A stretch of 64,000 bases of DNA from CAYVLA01 sp964549615 [NCBI: uncultured Thermococci archaeon] (GCA_964549615.1 CAZJVP010000020.1:186001-250000), one strand, 5' to 3'. Positions 32,871 to 42,385 are shown, counted from the first letter of the stretch. Notes: a model not told the origin generated them from the letters alone. Translations and numbers: made by a program.

Positions 32871-34076
32871 ATGTGGGTGAGCGGGTTGGGAAAGGTGCGA
32901 TCTACGACCCGGATGGCCTTGCTTTTGGCGGGGATTGGCTTGGCCTTCCTACTGGGTTTCGTCCTGGTGCCACGAGGCAAGGAGGCCCAGAGTCTTTCCG
33001 GGCAACAAGGGCTTGGCCTTGAACTGCGTGCCCGGATCGTGAGCAACATCTCGGATCCGTTCGGACCAGTGGTTGTGGAGCTGGTCTGCAAGAACGTTCG
33101 AGAATCAGAGAGCGTCGCGATCAGCCCTTTCCCGGAGTGGGGTTTCAACCCGATCTTCCTCGTGAGGGACCCCAAGGGCCAACTGTTCTGCTCGGTGAAC
33201 GATCGATATGGGCCGCCACCGACCCGCAGCGTGGTCTTGGGGCCGGGCCAGAACTTCTCCAAGCTCTTCAACCTGTCCGACCCGCCGTACCCCGGGCGAT
33301 GGGATGGGATCTCCAGCTTCGATATGTTCAGCCAAGCTGGCGAGTATCAGCTGACCGTGGTGTACCGGCCGTTTTACCACCTGTTCTTCATCAACAGAAC
33401 GATGGCCGATCTCACGATCAATACGAGTCTGACCTTCAATAGGCCCCGAAGGCTTAGGATCCTGCACCTTGGAACGTGCAACCTTTCGTTCCTCAGGCGG
33501 GATCTCGGCTCGGCCTTTCTAACCGAGGGCGGGCCAGGACCCTACCCGGCGATCGATGAGGCGATCCAGGCGTACGATCTCTTGATCTTGGACAACGTTC
33601 CTCCGGAGTGGGTGGGCGACTCCCAGGCACTCGGAAAGGCTGTGATGGAGCGCGGCCTAGATCTCGTTATCTTCGGTGGCCCTCTCTCCCTCGGCGGGAA
33701 CGGCAGTTACTCATCATGGAGCGAAAGCGGGCTTGGCGATCTTCTGCCGGTCGAATGCACGGGCTTCTATATGGAGATTCCTTCGGGGGCCCGACCCCTA
33801 CCCGTCCTGGGCGGGCAGCGAGACACGATATTCAGGGACCTTGACACGTCGAATCTGAATACAATACGCCACCTGAGCCCGTATGTCCCACGGCCGGGCG
33901 CGACGGTCTGGTCCGTCATCCAATGGGACGGACGAGCACCGGAGTACTTTCTGTGCTCTTGGCCAATTGGCAAGAGCCAAGTTATGGTGTGCGCCGCCCC
34001 TCTTGAGGAGATCCTCGCCTGGGCGAACGGCAGGCAACTGGTCGCTAGGATCGTTGAAGCAACGATACCGGATTGA
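32871..34076 (+). CDS. Membrane-anchored surface protein with amidotransferase-like domain
   Basis: A 401-residue protein with an N-terminal hydrophobic helix (about 14-32, TRMALLLAGIGLAFLLGFVL) and extracytoplasmic body. The first half (about 40-190) is beta-rich (LELRARIVSNISDPFGPVVV), resembling a cupredoxin/Ig-like domain. The second half begins LRILHLGTCN and continues YDLLILDNVPPEW, LVIFGGPLSLGGNGSYSSW and DLLPVECTGFY, a pattern found in type-1 amidotransferase-like ThuA-type proteins. The frame is open back to 32271, but a TATA box at 32844-32852 and GAGGAGG at 32864-32870 point to ATG 32871 or, better spaced from the Shine-Dalgarno, GTG 32877. It is a distant relative in design of the genes at 4512 and 6639. 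Function unknown. Confidence 0.8.
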   Translation: MWVSGLGKVRSTTRMALLLAGIGLAFLLGFVLVPRGKEAQSLSGQQGLGLELRARIVSNISDPFGPVVVELVCKNVRESESVAISPFPEWGFNPIFLVRDPKGQLFCSVNDRYGPPPTRSVVLGPGQNFSKLFNLSDPPYPGRWDGISSFDMFSQAGEYQLTVVYRPFYHLFFINRTMADLTINTSLTFNRPRRLRILHLGTCNLSFLRRDLGSAFLTEGGPGPYPAIDEAIQAYDLLILDNVPPEWVGDSQALGKAVMERGLDLVIFGGPLSLGGNGSYSSWSESGLGDLLPVECTGFYMEIPSGARPLPVLGGQRDTIFRDLDTSNLNTIRHLSPYVPRPGATVWSVIQWDGRAPEYFLCSWPIGKSQVMVCAAPLEEILAWANGRQLVARIVEATIPD

Positions 34077-34303
34077 GGATCGCGATCATGAGGGTACGCC
34101 GGCCGAACTCATGCCCACACATAGGTGATCAACGGTTCCTAAACACACCGCATGCGTCGGGAGCTTTGAGGACGTCAACCCATATACTTGTCCGGCGATC
34201 GAAAACGAGGCTGCCAATGGGGCGAGGGAAAAACTCCTCAGCCAGGTCCGACGACGAATATCCCCGGTGCCATCCTCCCGACGTGCCCTGGAAGGACCCT
34301 TTC

Positions 34304-34313
34304 CTTTATTAGA
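34304..34313 (+). promoter_or_regulatory. TATA box for the PHP-domain gene
   Basis: CTTTATTAGA is centred about 26 bases before the ATG at 34335, which fits a leaderless transcript. Confidence 0.5.
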
Positions 34314-34334
34314 GGGCCCTCTCGCCCCCAGCCT

Positions 34335-35243
34335 ATGCCTGTCAAATTTGCAAATCCCTTCACAGATGCAAAGGGCGGCTGGTTCAAGGGAAATCTGCAC
34401 AGCCACACGACGGAGTCCGACGGCAAGCTGACAAAGCACGATGTCGTCGAGTTCTATCGCTCAAACGGCTACCATTTCCTCTGCCTCACGGACCACGAGA
34501 AGATCTCGGACCCCGCGGGCCTTTCGAGCGACGGATTCCTCGTATTCACCGGCGTCGAGACCTCCCCCCAGCAATCCAGGCACCACATCGTCGGGATCGG
34601 GCTCCACGATCTTGGCCCCTTCCCCAAACAGGAAACGGCCCAAGCCACGGTGGACAAGCTCAGGTCGATGGGGGGCCTGGTCTTCATCGCCCATCCCTAC
34701 TGGTCGGCCCTCACCGACAGCGACGTCAGGGGACTGAGGGACATCATAGGGGTAGAGCTCTACAACACGGGATGCGAGGTGGAGATAGGCAGGGGATTCT
34801 CCACCGTCCACTGGGACAACCTTCTCGCCTCCGGCATGCCCTTGACCGGTCTGGCCGTGGACGATGCGCACAGATACACCGACGATGCGCCGGGCGGATG
34901 GGTCTGCGTGAGAGCGCCACGGTTGTCCGAGAAGTCCATACTGAGCTCGTTAGCGAAAGGCTACTTCTACGCCTCGACCGGCCCCGAGATCAGGGACATC
35001 CGCATCGAGGAGGATCTGATTAGGGTCGAGACCAGCCCTGTGGAGACGATCACCTTTCACACCTGCGGACCAAGGGGCAATAGCGTCCACCGCATCGGCG
35101 AGGGAATGCTTCACCACGCGGCGTTCCAAATCAAGCCAGAGCACTTCTACGTCAGGATCGAGTGCGTCGATGGCGGGGGACGGAGAGCATGGTCCAACCC
35201 GATCTACACCGATCAATTCAACTGCCTCGGTCCCCAAACCTAA
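34335..35243 (+). CDS. PHP-domain metal-dependent phosphoesterase-like protein
   Basis: A 302-residue protein. PHP motifs are clear: H22 and H24 in GNLHSHTTESDG, D53/H54/E55 in LTDHEK, VFIAHPYW near 120 and AVDDAHRY near 205. These residues bind two or three metal ions in PHP enzymes, which hydrolyse phosphoesters. A C-terminal beta-rich tail (from about 225: FYASTGPEIRDIRIEED) is also seen in PHP proteins of carbohydrate loci. The frame opens at 34188, but the ATG at 34335 has a TATA box 26 bases upstream and starts at the domain. Substrate unknown. Confidence 0.88.
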   Translation: MPVKFANPFTDAKGGWFKGNLHSHTTESDGKLTKHDVVEFYRSNGYHFLCLTDHEKISDPAGLSSDGFLVFTGVETSPQQSRHHIVGIGLHDLGPFPKQETAQATVDKLRSMGGLVFIAHPYWSALTDSDVRGLRDIIGVELYNTGCEVEIGRGFSTVHWDNLLASGMPLTGLAVDDAHRYTDDAPGGWVCVRAPRLSEKSILSSLAKGYFYASTGPEIRDIRIEEDLIRVETSPVETITFHTCGPRGNSVHRIGEGMLHHAAFQIKPEHFYVRIECVDGGGRRAWSNPIYTDQFNCLGPQT

Positions 35244-35278
35244 CGATTCCCCCAGCGGACTCAAGCGGCGGGGCCCGG

Positions 35279-35575
35279 CTATCCGGATCGGACCTCATCC
35301 GATGTGCGGGCCTGGGAGCCAACCTGCGAAGGGCGTTGGAGCGGTTTGACGCCTCTGGCCCGCTTGTCGATGGCCAGGAGCCCGCCCATCCCAAAGATCA
35401 TGATCGCGATGGCCGCTGCGGTGGCGTTCTCGCCGAAGAGAACTCCCAGGCACAAGGCGATCATGGTCGTTATCATGCAGAAGTTCCTCTGGGCCTTCCC
35501 GACGTTGAGCACTCTCAGAAGGATGTAGACGAACCCAGCTCCTGCGACGATGACGACCGCTGCAACGCCGATCAT
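35279..35575 (-). CDS. Small membrane protein (three hydrophobic helices)
   Basis: A 98-residue protein with hydrophobic segments at about 3-22, 33-48 and 52-68, followed by a basic, polar cytoplasmic-type tail. The frame opens at 35695, but the preceding 40 residues are Arg/Pro-rich and unlike protein. The ATG at 35575 begins at the first helix and has an AT-rich element (CTTATCAG) about 30 bases upstream. No family recognised. Confidence 0.6.
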   Translation of the reverse strand: MIGVAAVVIVAGAGFVYILLRVLNVGKAQRNFCMITTMIALCLGVLFGENATAAAIAIMIFGMGGLLAIDKRARGVKPLQRPSQVGSQARTSDEVRSG

Positions 35576-35697
35576 TCGCTCACCACATCGCACAAGCCCC
35601 TGATAAGTCTCACGGGCAAAGGGTGGCCGAGCCCAAGGCTTCGCCGGGATTCTCCGGCCCTTTAACCCCGAGGTCTGAATCCGAACGGGCCCCATGG

Positions 35698-38600
35698 TTA
35701 CGCCAAATCCAGCATGATCGCGTCAACGTAGTAGAACCGGTTCTGCACCGGAAGCAGCTCACCGGCCTGTATGATATGGGTCCGAGCCTCCAGGATTAGT
35801 CCCTTCAGCCTGAAGGGATACGCCGGCGTCTCCGATCCGTCGTGTACCCACGGATGGAAACCCATCCTCTCGACCTGCGTCCCGCGCGGGGCGTGTGGGA
35901 GGGGAACTACAACGTACCGCCAGCCGTCGAAATCGATATAGCTGTCCGCGCGAACCGAGACCCACCGGGCGCCGGAGGCGTCCTCGAGACGGAACAGGAT
36001 CCTTCCCCAGGAGCTGTTTCCGCGTATCAGGGTTCCTAGGCCGGTGGCCGACTCAGGCACTAGGATCTCGGATCCCGTCCAGAGCAGTTGGGTGTAGGCG
36101 ATTTCCAGGGGATGGTGGGGCGAATCCTTGGGCACGCCAACCCGTAGGACCGCCCGTCCCCGCTTGGGCCAGCGGGTCGCAGAGAGACTTAGATCGACTC
36201 TGCGGTAGGGGACCGAGAGGGAAAGGCTCTCGAGCTCCTCCGCCGGCCGAGAGTCGACTTTCCAGCTGCGCAGGCTTTCGAAGCTCGCCAAGGTCCTTCG
36301 TCTTGATCTTCCCCCCTCGTGCCTCGGACAGCCCAAGGCAACGCTCACCACCCGTTCCACGCCCTCGAGATACACGGGGGAACTCGTCAGCTCGAGGCGG
36401 ATCCGCGAGCCCCTGAGCCGCGGCTTCCGTCGGTTGCCGAACATGTCTGTGACGGACGGGCTAGTTATGCCCTCGCACCGGACCGCCATTGGCCGTCGGC
36501 CCCGAATCGTCCAGAAGGCGTGAACGGGGCCGCCCGTCTTTCTCCTAAACCGCAAGGCATAGACGCTGCCTGACCGGGTTTGGATCGACCCGTCAAAGCT
36601 TGCCTGGTCGAGGGCCCTGGTCATGGTGGAGTACGCGCAGAAGCTCTCCCGTGGATTCAGCTCAGGCGGCCTGTGAAGAAGGCCGATTGGGCCGTAGTGG
36701 CTGTAGAAGTAGTCGTCCCCCGGGTCATAGAGTGAGGTGCACATGCCAAAGAAGACCACGCCTGACGCAAGGCCCAGTAGATGGGCGCGTACGTAGTAGT
36801 CGGCTTGCTCCCGCTCGGTAAGCCAGCCTGGTGCAACTGGCGCGTAGATCGCCTCGGTTAGGTAGAGGGGGAACTCCGCGTAGCCGTAGATCCGCTGCAG
36901 TGCCTTGAGCACGTAGATGCCCGAGAAAGGCGCATACAGGGGGCCAACCTGGCGTTCGGGCATCGATGTGAAGAGGTCGAAGTCCAGGCCGAAGGCGTCC
37001 AGGTACTCCTTCGGATAACCCCGTCTCATCATCGCCCCGATGAAGGGCGGGAACCCGTTACCGAAGATCAACTTGGCGCCGGGGAAATCCCTTCTGACGA
37101 GCTTGCTGTAGCCTATCCCGGAGCTCCAGCAGTTGTCCAGGCGTCTTTTCTCCTCCTCGTTGAGATCGAGGGGACTTCTTCCCAGCACCTCAGGGGGGAA
37201 TGACTGTCTGTGCCTGGCGCTCAAGTAGGTCTCCCAGAAGACCATCCAGGCATCCATCCGCGGCATCTCCCGCATCTTCGCGAGCATCTTTTCGGGATCC
37301 CCCGGCGTCTCGCAACAGGTGTTGGCGATGCAGCAGACGTTTCCGCAGTTGAGGCCGATCTTGTTGGCCTCAAGCACGGCGAGCCTCCTGGCGTTTTCCT
37401 CCGGGCCCTGGGATAGAAGGAAAACTGGTAACGTCCAGCGGACGCCCGCCATCCGCAGAAGCGGGGCGGCGGACTCGGGCGGCAGCCCGTTATGAACCTC
37501 GAAGAAACACCACATCCCGAAGGGCGAATCCCTGGTCGCTTTCCTCGTGTCCTTCGGCAGACAGGCGAACGACGTCCTGTGCTCCACCCACCTATCCTGG
37601 CCAGGACACCCAAGGCGAATGAGAAGTTCGAACTTGCCAAATACGGCCTGGGCTAGGTCCTTCACCAAAGCCACGTGCTGCAACGGCGCCAGCGCGAGAT
37701 CCTCGACGGTTTTGCGGACCCTGCCATAGGGATCCACAATCTGCAGCCCAAGCACTAGTCGTTGCCGCTTCTTGCGCTGGCTCTGGATATCGATCGTGAG
37801 CCTCGGCGCCTGCGGCTCTTCGAACACCGGCGCGATGCCGTCCCATCTCAGGGCCATCCTTGCAGGCGCGAGCTCCAAGGTCGCAGCGAAGATGTGGACT
37901 GAGCTTGGAGGCCCCGCCGGCCTGGGGAAGCTCTCGTCGTCGACGGCCACCTTCTTGGTCAGATCGATCTCCAAGTACTCCGTCCCGTCGTTGAGGAACT
38001 CGAAAAACTCTCCAGGGTTGAGGGGAACGCTTACCAGCCACAGCCTTCCCCATCTGCCGGATCCACGACCATGCTCAACCATCTTGCCCACGCGAAGTCC
38101 CCTCGCAGGGCTCCTAGCTTCGTCCCATCTGGGTGCGCGGAACTCCCATGTGCTTGCGTGGCCCCGACCGGTCTTGATCATGCGAACGGATCCCAGCGGA
38201 AGGTCGCCCTCGGTTGTGTCAGAAGCGCATATGAGATGAAGGCGGTCGTAGTGGGCGTTGGGAACCCGAAGGATTACGCGGCAGGGGTCAACCGACATCG
38301 CATCACAGTATACGTAGGGGAGCCTTCCACGGTAGGCGGTCCGCCCAAGGTCGATGTTGTCCGTGGAGCCATATCCCCACTCCGCATGGAACGGGATGCC
38401 CCGGCAGCGGATGATCCCACGAGCATGCAGACGGCCTGGCGGGAATGCGAATCCGTCCCCCAAGTCGCCAGGATGGATGGCCTTGGAATTTCCGTACGGG
38501 GTTATGTCCAGGGGAAGGAACCTCGACGCCGGCAGCGCGACCACCCGGGGGGATCTAAAGACCACGCCCCTGCTGAGGCCCAGGCAAAGGCTGGCTTTGC

Positions 38601-39096
38601 CTGCCTGCCTCTTGGCCTGCGCCACGAAACGACCCTGAATCCAAGCACCGATCCGGTCGGGCAGCACGTCCAGGGCGATCCTGATCCAGGTTGATGGCCA
38701 GCCGGGCGAAGTTTCGAACTCCTTCCGGTACTTCTCTCGTTCGGCGTCGGTTTGGGACCATGCGCCCACGTCAGGGCGGAATCGGAAGCTCAACGGCGTT
38801 TGCTGCCCGTTCGCTTCAGCAACGACGTCCAGCACTGCCTCGTCCCCGGGATTGCCCGAGATCCGCAGCCCACATCCGCAACAGATTAGTTCTGCAACCT
38901 GTCCCGGGTTTGCCAACCTGACTTCGACGATCGCGCGAAAAACGGACGGCCCATCCACTGGCACATCAAGGCGCAGATCCTCATCAACGTGCAAGGCGGA
39001 CTCGCTCGATGCCGCATCCCCCAGCCTGGTTACCTTCCCCGATCTGAGCCGCATCCCTTCCTGCAGATCCCGGAAAGGCTCCGTGGGGCTGATCAC
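35698..39096 (-). CDS. Large putative glycoside hydrolase (TIM barrel, clan GH-A-like) with beta-sandwich domains
   Basis: A 1132-residue protein, no signal peptide. Residues 1-200 form a beta-sandwich like a concanavalin/laminin-type domain. Residues about 210-400 are a second beta-rich domain. Residues about 410-520 are beta-sandwich-like. Residues about 525-860 look like a TIM barrel (SPFGMWCFFEVHNGLPPES, AGVRWTLPVFLLSQG, ANKIGLNCGNV, WMVFWETYLSARH, LYLTEAIYAPVAPGW, LGLASGVVFFG). Glutamates near 620 (FWET) and near 747 (LTEAIY), about 127 residues apart, occupy positions like the acid/base and nucleophile of clan GH-A. The C-terminal 270 residues are again beta-rich. It may degrade a plant- or microbe-derived polysaccharide. 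I recognise no named GH family, and the catalytic assignment is inference. Confidence 0.68.
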   Translation of the reverse strand: MISPTEPFRDLQEGMRLRSGKVTRLGDAASSESALHVDEDLRLDVPVDGPSVFRAIVEVRLANPGQVAELICCGCGLRISGNPGDEAVLDVVAEANGQQTPLSFRFRPDVGAWSQTDAEREKYRKEFETSPGWPSTWIRIALDVLPDRIGAWIQGRFVAQAKRQAGKASLCLGLSRGVVFRSPRVVALPASRFLPLDITPYGNSKAIHPGDLGDGFAFPPGRLHARGIIRCRGIPFHAEWGYGSTDNIDLGRTAYRGRLPYVYCDAMSVDPCRVILRVPNAHYDRLHLICASDTTEGDLPLGSVRMIKTGRGHASTWEFRAPRWDEARSPARGLRVGKMVEHGRGSGRWGRLWLVSVPLNPGEFFEFLNDGTEYLEIDLTKKVAVDDESFPRPAGPPSSVHIFAATLELAPARMALRWDGIAPVFEEPQAPRLTIDIQSQRKKRQRLVLGLQIVDPYGRVRKTVEDLALAPLQHVALVKDLAQAVFGKFELLIRLGCPGQDRWVEHRTSFACLPKDTRKATRDSPFGMWCFFEVHNGLPPESAAPLLRMAGVRWTLPVFLLSQGPEENARRLAVLEANKIGLNCGNVCCIANTCCETPGDPEKMLAKMREMPRMDAWMVFWETYLSARHRQSFPPEVLGRSPLDLNEEEKRRLDNCWSSGIGYSKLVRRDFPGAKLIFGNGFPPFIGAMMRRGYPKEYLDAFGLDFDLFTSMPERQVGPLYAPFSGIYVLKALQRIYGYAEFPLYLTEAIYAPVAPGWLTEREQADYYVRAHLLGLASGVVFFGMCTSLYDPGDDYFYSHYGPIGLLHRPPELNPRESFCAYSTMTRALDQASFDGSIQTRSGSVYALRFRRKTGGPVHAFWTIRGRRPMAVRCEGITSPSVTDMFGNRRKPRLRGSRIRLELTSSPVYLEGVERVVSVALGCPRHEGGRSRRRTLASFESLRSWKVDSRPAEELESLSLSVPYRRVDLSLSATRWPKRGRAVLRVGVPKDSPHHPLEIAYTQLLWTGSEILVPESATGLGTLIRGNSSWGRILFRLEDASGARWVSVRADSYIDFDGWRYVVVPLPHAPRGTQVERMGFHPWVHDGSETPAYPFRLKGLILEARTHIIQAGELLPVQNRFYYVDAIMLDLA

Positions 39097-39232
39097 CGGC
39101 CGAATCGCATCAGCACGAGTATCGACTTCGGCGCCAACGGCCGGGCGAGTTTCTAGCTCTTTGTCAGGGCCAACGGAATCCGGCCGCGCCCAGCTGGAGA
39201 TGGATCTCTTCGACAGACCTGAGCCCCCTTCT

Positions 39233-40216
39233 TCAAATCACGGGGCCGGCACCGGTTGGTTTCGCCGACGACCCCTCACGGCGGCGGACCGCCTTCCCTG
39301 CCTCAAGACGTTCTATCGTTACCTTTGCCTCCTTCTCCGCCTGCCTCCGTGTGCTGGGATCGCAGAGCAGGGAGTACAGCTCGGGCCTTCTGCTCGCCCT
39401 CACGGCAAGAGACCTCTCGCACAGCCGACCGAAATGGAAGTTGGAGACCCTCTTCCGATCCAGATCGATGTCCCGGGTGAGGACCTCGACGTAGCGCGAT
39501 GCCTCCGCCAATATCATGCCGTCCGGCCCTATGATCCCGCTCCTGCCGATCATCATGCCGGGCATCCATGCCTCCTCATCCCCGACGCCGTAGCAGGCTG
39601 AGACGAGGTATGTCCCGGTGTCCACGGCCCTCGACCTGTACCGGATCTCCCAGTCCACCTCCCCCCAGCTTGACTGCACGTGGGGAAAGAAGATGATCTC
39701 GGCTCCCCGGAGCATCAGGCACAATGCCACCTCAGGGTACTCTATGTCCATGCATATCATGACGCCGACCTTGCCGAAATCCAGCTCGAAGACGGAGAGG
39801 TCTTCTCCTTGGACGATCCCTGCATCGGCCTCGGGAGCTGGAAGGTGGGTCTTGAAGTACGTGCCCACCCTCCTGCCCTCCCTGTCGATTATGAGGGCCA
39901 AGTTCCTCAGCTTGCCGTCTACCCGGCCGATCAGGGGGGCGATGATGTTCATGGAGTGCTTCCTTGCGATCCTACAGATCTCCTCTTCGAACGGCCCCGG
40001 AATGGGATCGGCGTACCTTGATAGGCCCTCCCTGTCAAAGGGCAGTCCAAGGACGTTGGCACTCTCGCCGTAGACTGCGACGTCGGAATGCCTCCTCCCG
40101 GCTATTTCGAGGTGTCGCACTATCGATCGCAGGTTCTCCTGCTTCTTCTCTTCCGGGGTCTTGCCCGAGGGCCTCGCCGGCAGCTGGATCGTGCTGATTC
40201 TGACAGGCCTGGGCAC
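39233..40216 (-). CDS. Carbon-nitrogen hydrolase (nitrilase superfamily)
   Basis: A 327-residue protein with triad residues E51 (AVYGESANVLG), K122 (YFKTHLPAPEA) and C155 (VGVMICMDIEYPE). The catalytic Glu sits in YGES rather than the usual LPE-type context, which sets it apart from the nitrilase at 27334. It carries a charged C-terminal extension of about 60 residues (RRPELYSLLCDPS onward). Likely a cytoplasmic amidase. Only 8 bases separate it from the upstream MDR dehydrogenase gene, so the two are co-transcribed, and the large putative glycoside hydrolase follows 136 bases downstream. Confidence 0.9.
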   Translation of the reverse strand: MPRPVRISTIQLPARPSGKTPEEKKQENLRSIVRHLEIAGRRHSDVAVYGESANVLGLPFDREGLSRYADPIPGPFEEEICRIARKHSMNIIAPLIGRVDGKLRNLALIIDREGRRVGTYFKTHLPAPEADAGIVQGEDLSVFELDFGKVGVMICMDIEYPEVALCLMLRGAEIIFFPHVQSSWGEVDWEIRYRSRAVDTGTYLVSACYGVGDEEAWMPGMMIGRSGIIGPDGMILAEASRYVEVLTRDIDLDRKRVSNFHFGRLCERSLAVRASRRPELYSLLCDPSTRRQAEKEAKVTIERLEAGKAVRRREGSSAKPTGAGPVI

Positions 40217-40224
40217 GTAGCTCC

Positions 40225-41250
40225 CTACTCCTGCGGATGCACGACGGCCCTTATGACCTCGTTGGGCCTCTCTATGGCCAGCTTGATGGCCGTCTCAACG
40301 CCGGCCAGGGGATACCTCTGGGTTATGAGCGACTTCATGTCAACCAAGCCTCGGCTCATCAGCTTCAGGGAGGTCGGATAGTCGCGGCAGAACCCGAGTA
40401 TGCCGAGCAGGTCCATCTCCGACAGCGTGATCTTGGAAAGGTTTATTTCGTCCAGATCCCTGCCCGTGAAGCCTATCGGCATGAGCGTTGCCCCGCTTGA
40501 GGCAACCTCAACCATCTGCTTGATGGTCTCCGGTCTTCCCACGGCTTCCAGCACGAAGGGCGCCATCTCGCCCTTGGTTATCCTCCTCACGGCTTCAACC
40601 GTGTCTTCCTTCTTGGCATCGACGACATGGTCTGCGCCTAGCTTCTTGGCAAGGGCCAGCTTGCTGTCGACCAAGTCGGCTATCAGCACCTCGGCCCCCG
40701 ATGCCTTTGCGACCTGGAGGCACATCAGGCCTATTGCGCCGGCACCGAGTATCACCACGAAGTCGCCGACTCCGATCCCGCATCTTCTGATCGCATGGAC
40801 TCCGACCGAGAGGGGCTCGGTCAAGGCGGCCTCGTCGAACGAGACCCCGGGCGGCTTTGGATAGATGAAGCTGGCGTTCGCGAGGGCATACTGTGCAAAC
40901 GCCCCATCGACGTTGTGCCCGATCACCTTGACGTCGTTGCACACATTGTACCTTCCCGCCCTGCACCCCGGGCAGGACCCGCAGGCGTAGAAAAAGGTCT
41001 CGACCACGATCTGGTCCCCCGGATGCCACTTCGAGACCCCGGGCCCCACCTTCTCCACGGTGCCCGCGCACTCATGGCCCATGATGCGCGGGGGCTGGAT
41101 CATGGGGTGCTTGTTCAGATACCCCGAAACGTCCGACCGACAGACGGCCGTCGCCTCCACCTTCAGTAGGACCTGTCCGGCTTGCGGCTCCGGAACCGGT
41201 ACCTCCTTCAGCTCGAGCTTCTTGGGAGCAGTGAGGACCACCGCCCTCAT
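40225..41250 (-). CDS. Zinc-dependent medium-chain dehydrogenase (sugar/threonine dehydrogenase-like)
   Basis: A 341-residue MDR enzyme. Catalytic zinc ligands are C37 (ATAVCRSD), H59 and E60 (IMGHECAGTVEKVG). The structural zinc lobe has C90, C93, C96 and C104 (CGSCPGCRAGRYNVC). The NAD(P) fold begins VVILGAGAIGLM, and the acidic residue after the second strand (LIADLVDSK) suggests NAD+ preference. The family includes L-threonine, sorbitol, glucose and galactitol dehydrogenases. In this setting a polyol or sugar dehydrogenase feeding sugar-acid breakdown is likely, but specificity is not visible. It leads a two-gene unit with the nitrilase downstream. Confidence 0.93.
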   Translation of the reverse strand: MRAVVLTAPKKLELKEVPVPEPQAGQVLLKVEATAVCRSDVSGYLNKHPMIQPPRIMGHECAGTVEKVGPGVSKWHPGDQIVVETFFYACGSCPGCRAGRYNVCNDVKVIGHNVDGAFAQYALANASFIYPKPPGVSFDEAALTEPLSVGVHAIRRCGIGVGDFVVILGAGAIGLMCLQVAKASGAEVLIADLVDSKLALAKKLGADHVVDAKKEDTVEAVRRITKGEMAPFVLEAVGRPETIKQMVEVASSGATLMPIGFTGRDLDEINLSKITLSEMDLLGILGFCRDYPTSLKLMSRGLVDMKSLITQRYPLAGVETAIKLAIERPNEVIRAVVHPQE

Positions 41251-41353
41251 CTTGCCTTTCGTAGCCTACCCTCCGCAACCGCCTGCTACCGTTCGGCAGA
41301 AAAATCCATCGTCCTTTGGGATGATCCCGCGGAGCGCAACCGCTGGAGCTCGG

Positions 41354-42169
41354 ATGGTCAAAGATATCAACTTCCTGCGGCAGGGTAGGAATGAGCGTGG
41401 ATGCGTGCTTCCCACCGTCAAGCTGGGCAAACATTCCGTGACAAGGCTGATAGTGGGGGGCAACCCGTTCAGCGGCAATTCGCACGTTAGCCGCGAACGG
41501 GACATAGAGATGAGGAACTACTACACCGTTGAGAAGATCAAGGAAACGCTCCGACAGTGCGAGAACGCGGGGATCAACGCCTGGCAGTCCCGGGGCGACA
41601 ACTTCATAACGCGCGTTCTGAACGAATATCGAATGGAGGGGGGAAGGCTGAAGTGGATAGCCCAGACGGCATCCGAGAGGCGAGACATCATCGCCAACAT
41701 CCACCAGATCGCTGAGTACGAGCCCATAGCGATCTACCACCACGGGACGCGGACGGATCAGCACTACAGGTCGGGCACCTTCGACGAGGTGGTCCGCTAT
41801 CTGGACGAGATCCGGAGCTTGGGGTTCGCGGTGGGGCTGGGCACCCACCTTCCAGAGGTCATCCTGCATTCGGAGGAAATGGGGCTGAACCCGGACTTCT
41901 ACATGTTCTCCTTCTACAACTTGACCGACCACGCAAGCCGCTATGACCCAGAGGACCGGACAAGGGCCTGCGAGGTCGTGAGGAAAGTCCGAAAGCCCTT
42001 CTTGGTCTTCAAGATAATGGCCGCCGGTCGAAACGACCCGGTCGAGGCCTTCGAATTCGCATTCCGCAACATCAAGCCGACGGACGCCGTCGTCGTGGGC
42101 ATGTACACCAAGCATCAGCCCGATCAGGTATACCAGAATGCGAGGATCGTTGCCTCGCTTGCCCAGTAG
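41354..42169 (+). CDS. Aldo-keto-reductase-like TIM-barrel protein
   Basis: A 271-residue protein. The N-terminus LGKHSVTRLIVGGNPFSGNSH resembles the opening strand of aldo-keto reductases (G-x-x-V-S-R-L-x-x-G-G-N-P), followed by a TIM-barrel-like pattern (TLRQCENAGINAWQSRG, WIAQTASE, PIAIYHHGTRTDQHYRSG, FAVGLGTHLPEVI, DFYMFSFYNLT, FLVFKIMAAGR, AVVVGMYTKHQ). The classical Asp-Tyr-Lys-His tetrad is not obvious, so it may be an AKR-fold enzyme with other chemistry. The frame is open from 41060 on the other side of the MDR gene, so ATG 41354 is used. It is divergent from the MDR dehydrogenase. Function unknown. Confidence 0.75.
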   Translation: MVKDINFLRQGRNERGCVLPTVKLGKHSVTRLIVGGNPFSGNSHVSRERDIEMRNYYTVEKIKETLRQCENAGINAWQSRGDNFITRVLNEYRMEGGRLKWIAQTASERRDIIANIHQIAEYEPIAIYHHGTRTDQHYRSGTFDEVVRYLDEIRSLGFAVGLGTHLPEVILHSEEMGLNPDFYMFSFYNLTDHASRYDPEDRTRACEVVRKVRKPFLVFKIMAAGRNDPVEAFEFAFRNIKPTDAVVVGMYTKHQPDQVYQNARIVASLAQ

Positions 42170-42344
42170 GACGCACATCAAGTTGCGAAGTTCGGCCCGC
42201 AATCCGTGTAGGGCCATGTGAACGCAAGGCTTGGCCGCCCTTTCGATGCCCCTTGAAGGAAGAGCATCCCGGCGAAAAGCGCATGCTCCATCCCGTTCGA
42301 TGCGGCAGCCCTTGGGCGATCGAAACCGGCCGACGATGAGATTG

Positions 42345-42359
42345 GAAATATTGATAATA
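42345..42359 (+). promoter_or_regulatory. TATA box for the MATE exporter gene
   Basis: GAAATATTGATAATA is AT-rich and centred about 30 bases before the TTG at 42386. It supports that start. Confidence 0.5.
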
Positions 42360-42385
42360 AGCGCCGCTGCCGGGTCCCGATCCAT

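Noticed and set aside
32271-34076. Full 601-codon reading of the amidotransferase-like surface protein
   Set aside because: The first 200 codons lack motifs and the membrane helix would be internal. TATA box and Shine-Dalgarno mark a start at 32871 or 32877.
41072-42385. 437-codon minus-strand frame
   Set aside because: It runs antisense to the AKR-like gene and into the MDR gene's start. Its composition is Arg/His-rich, as expected for shadow frames.
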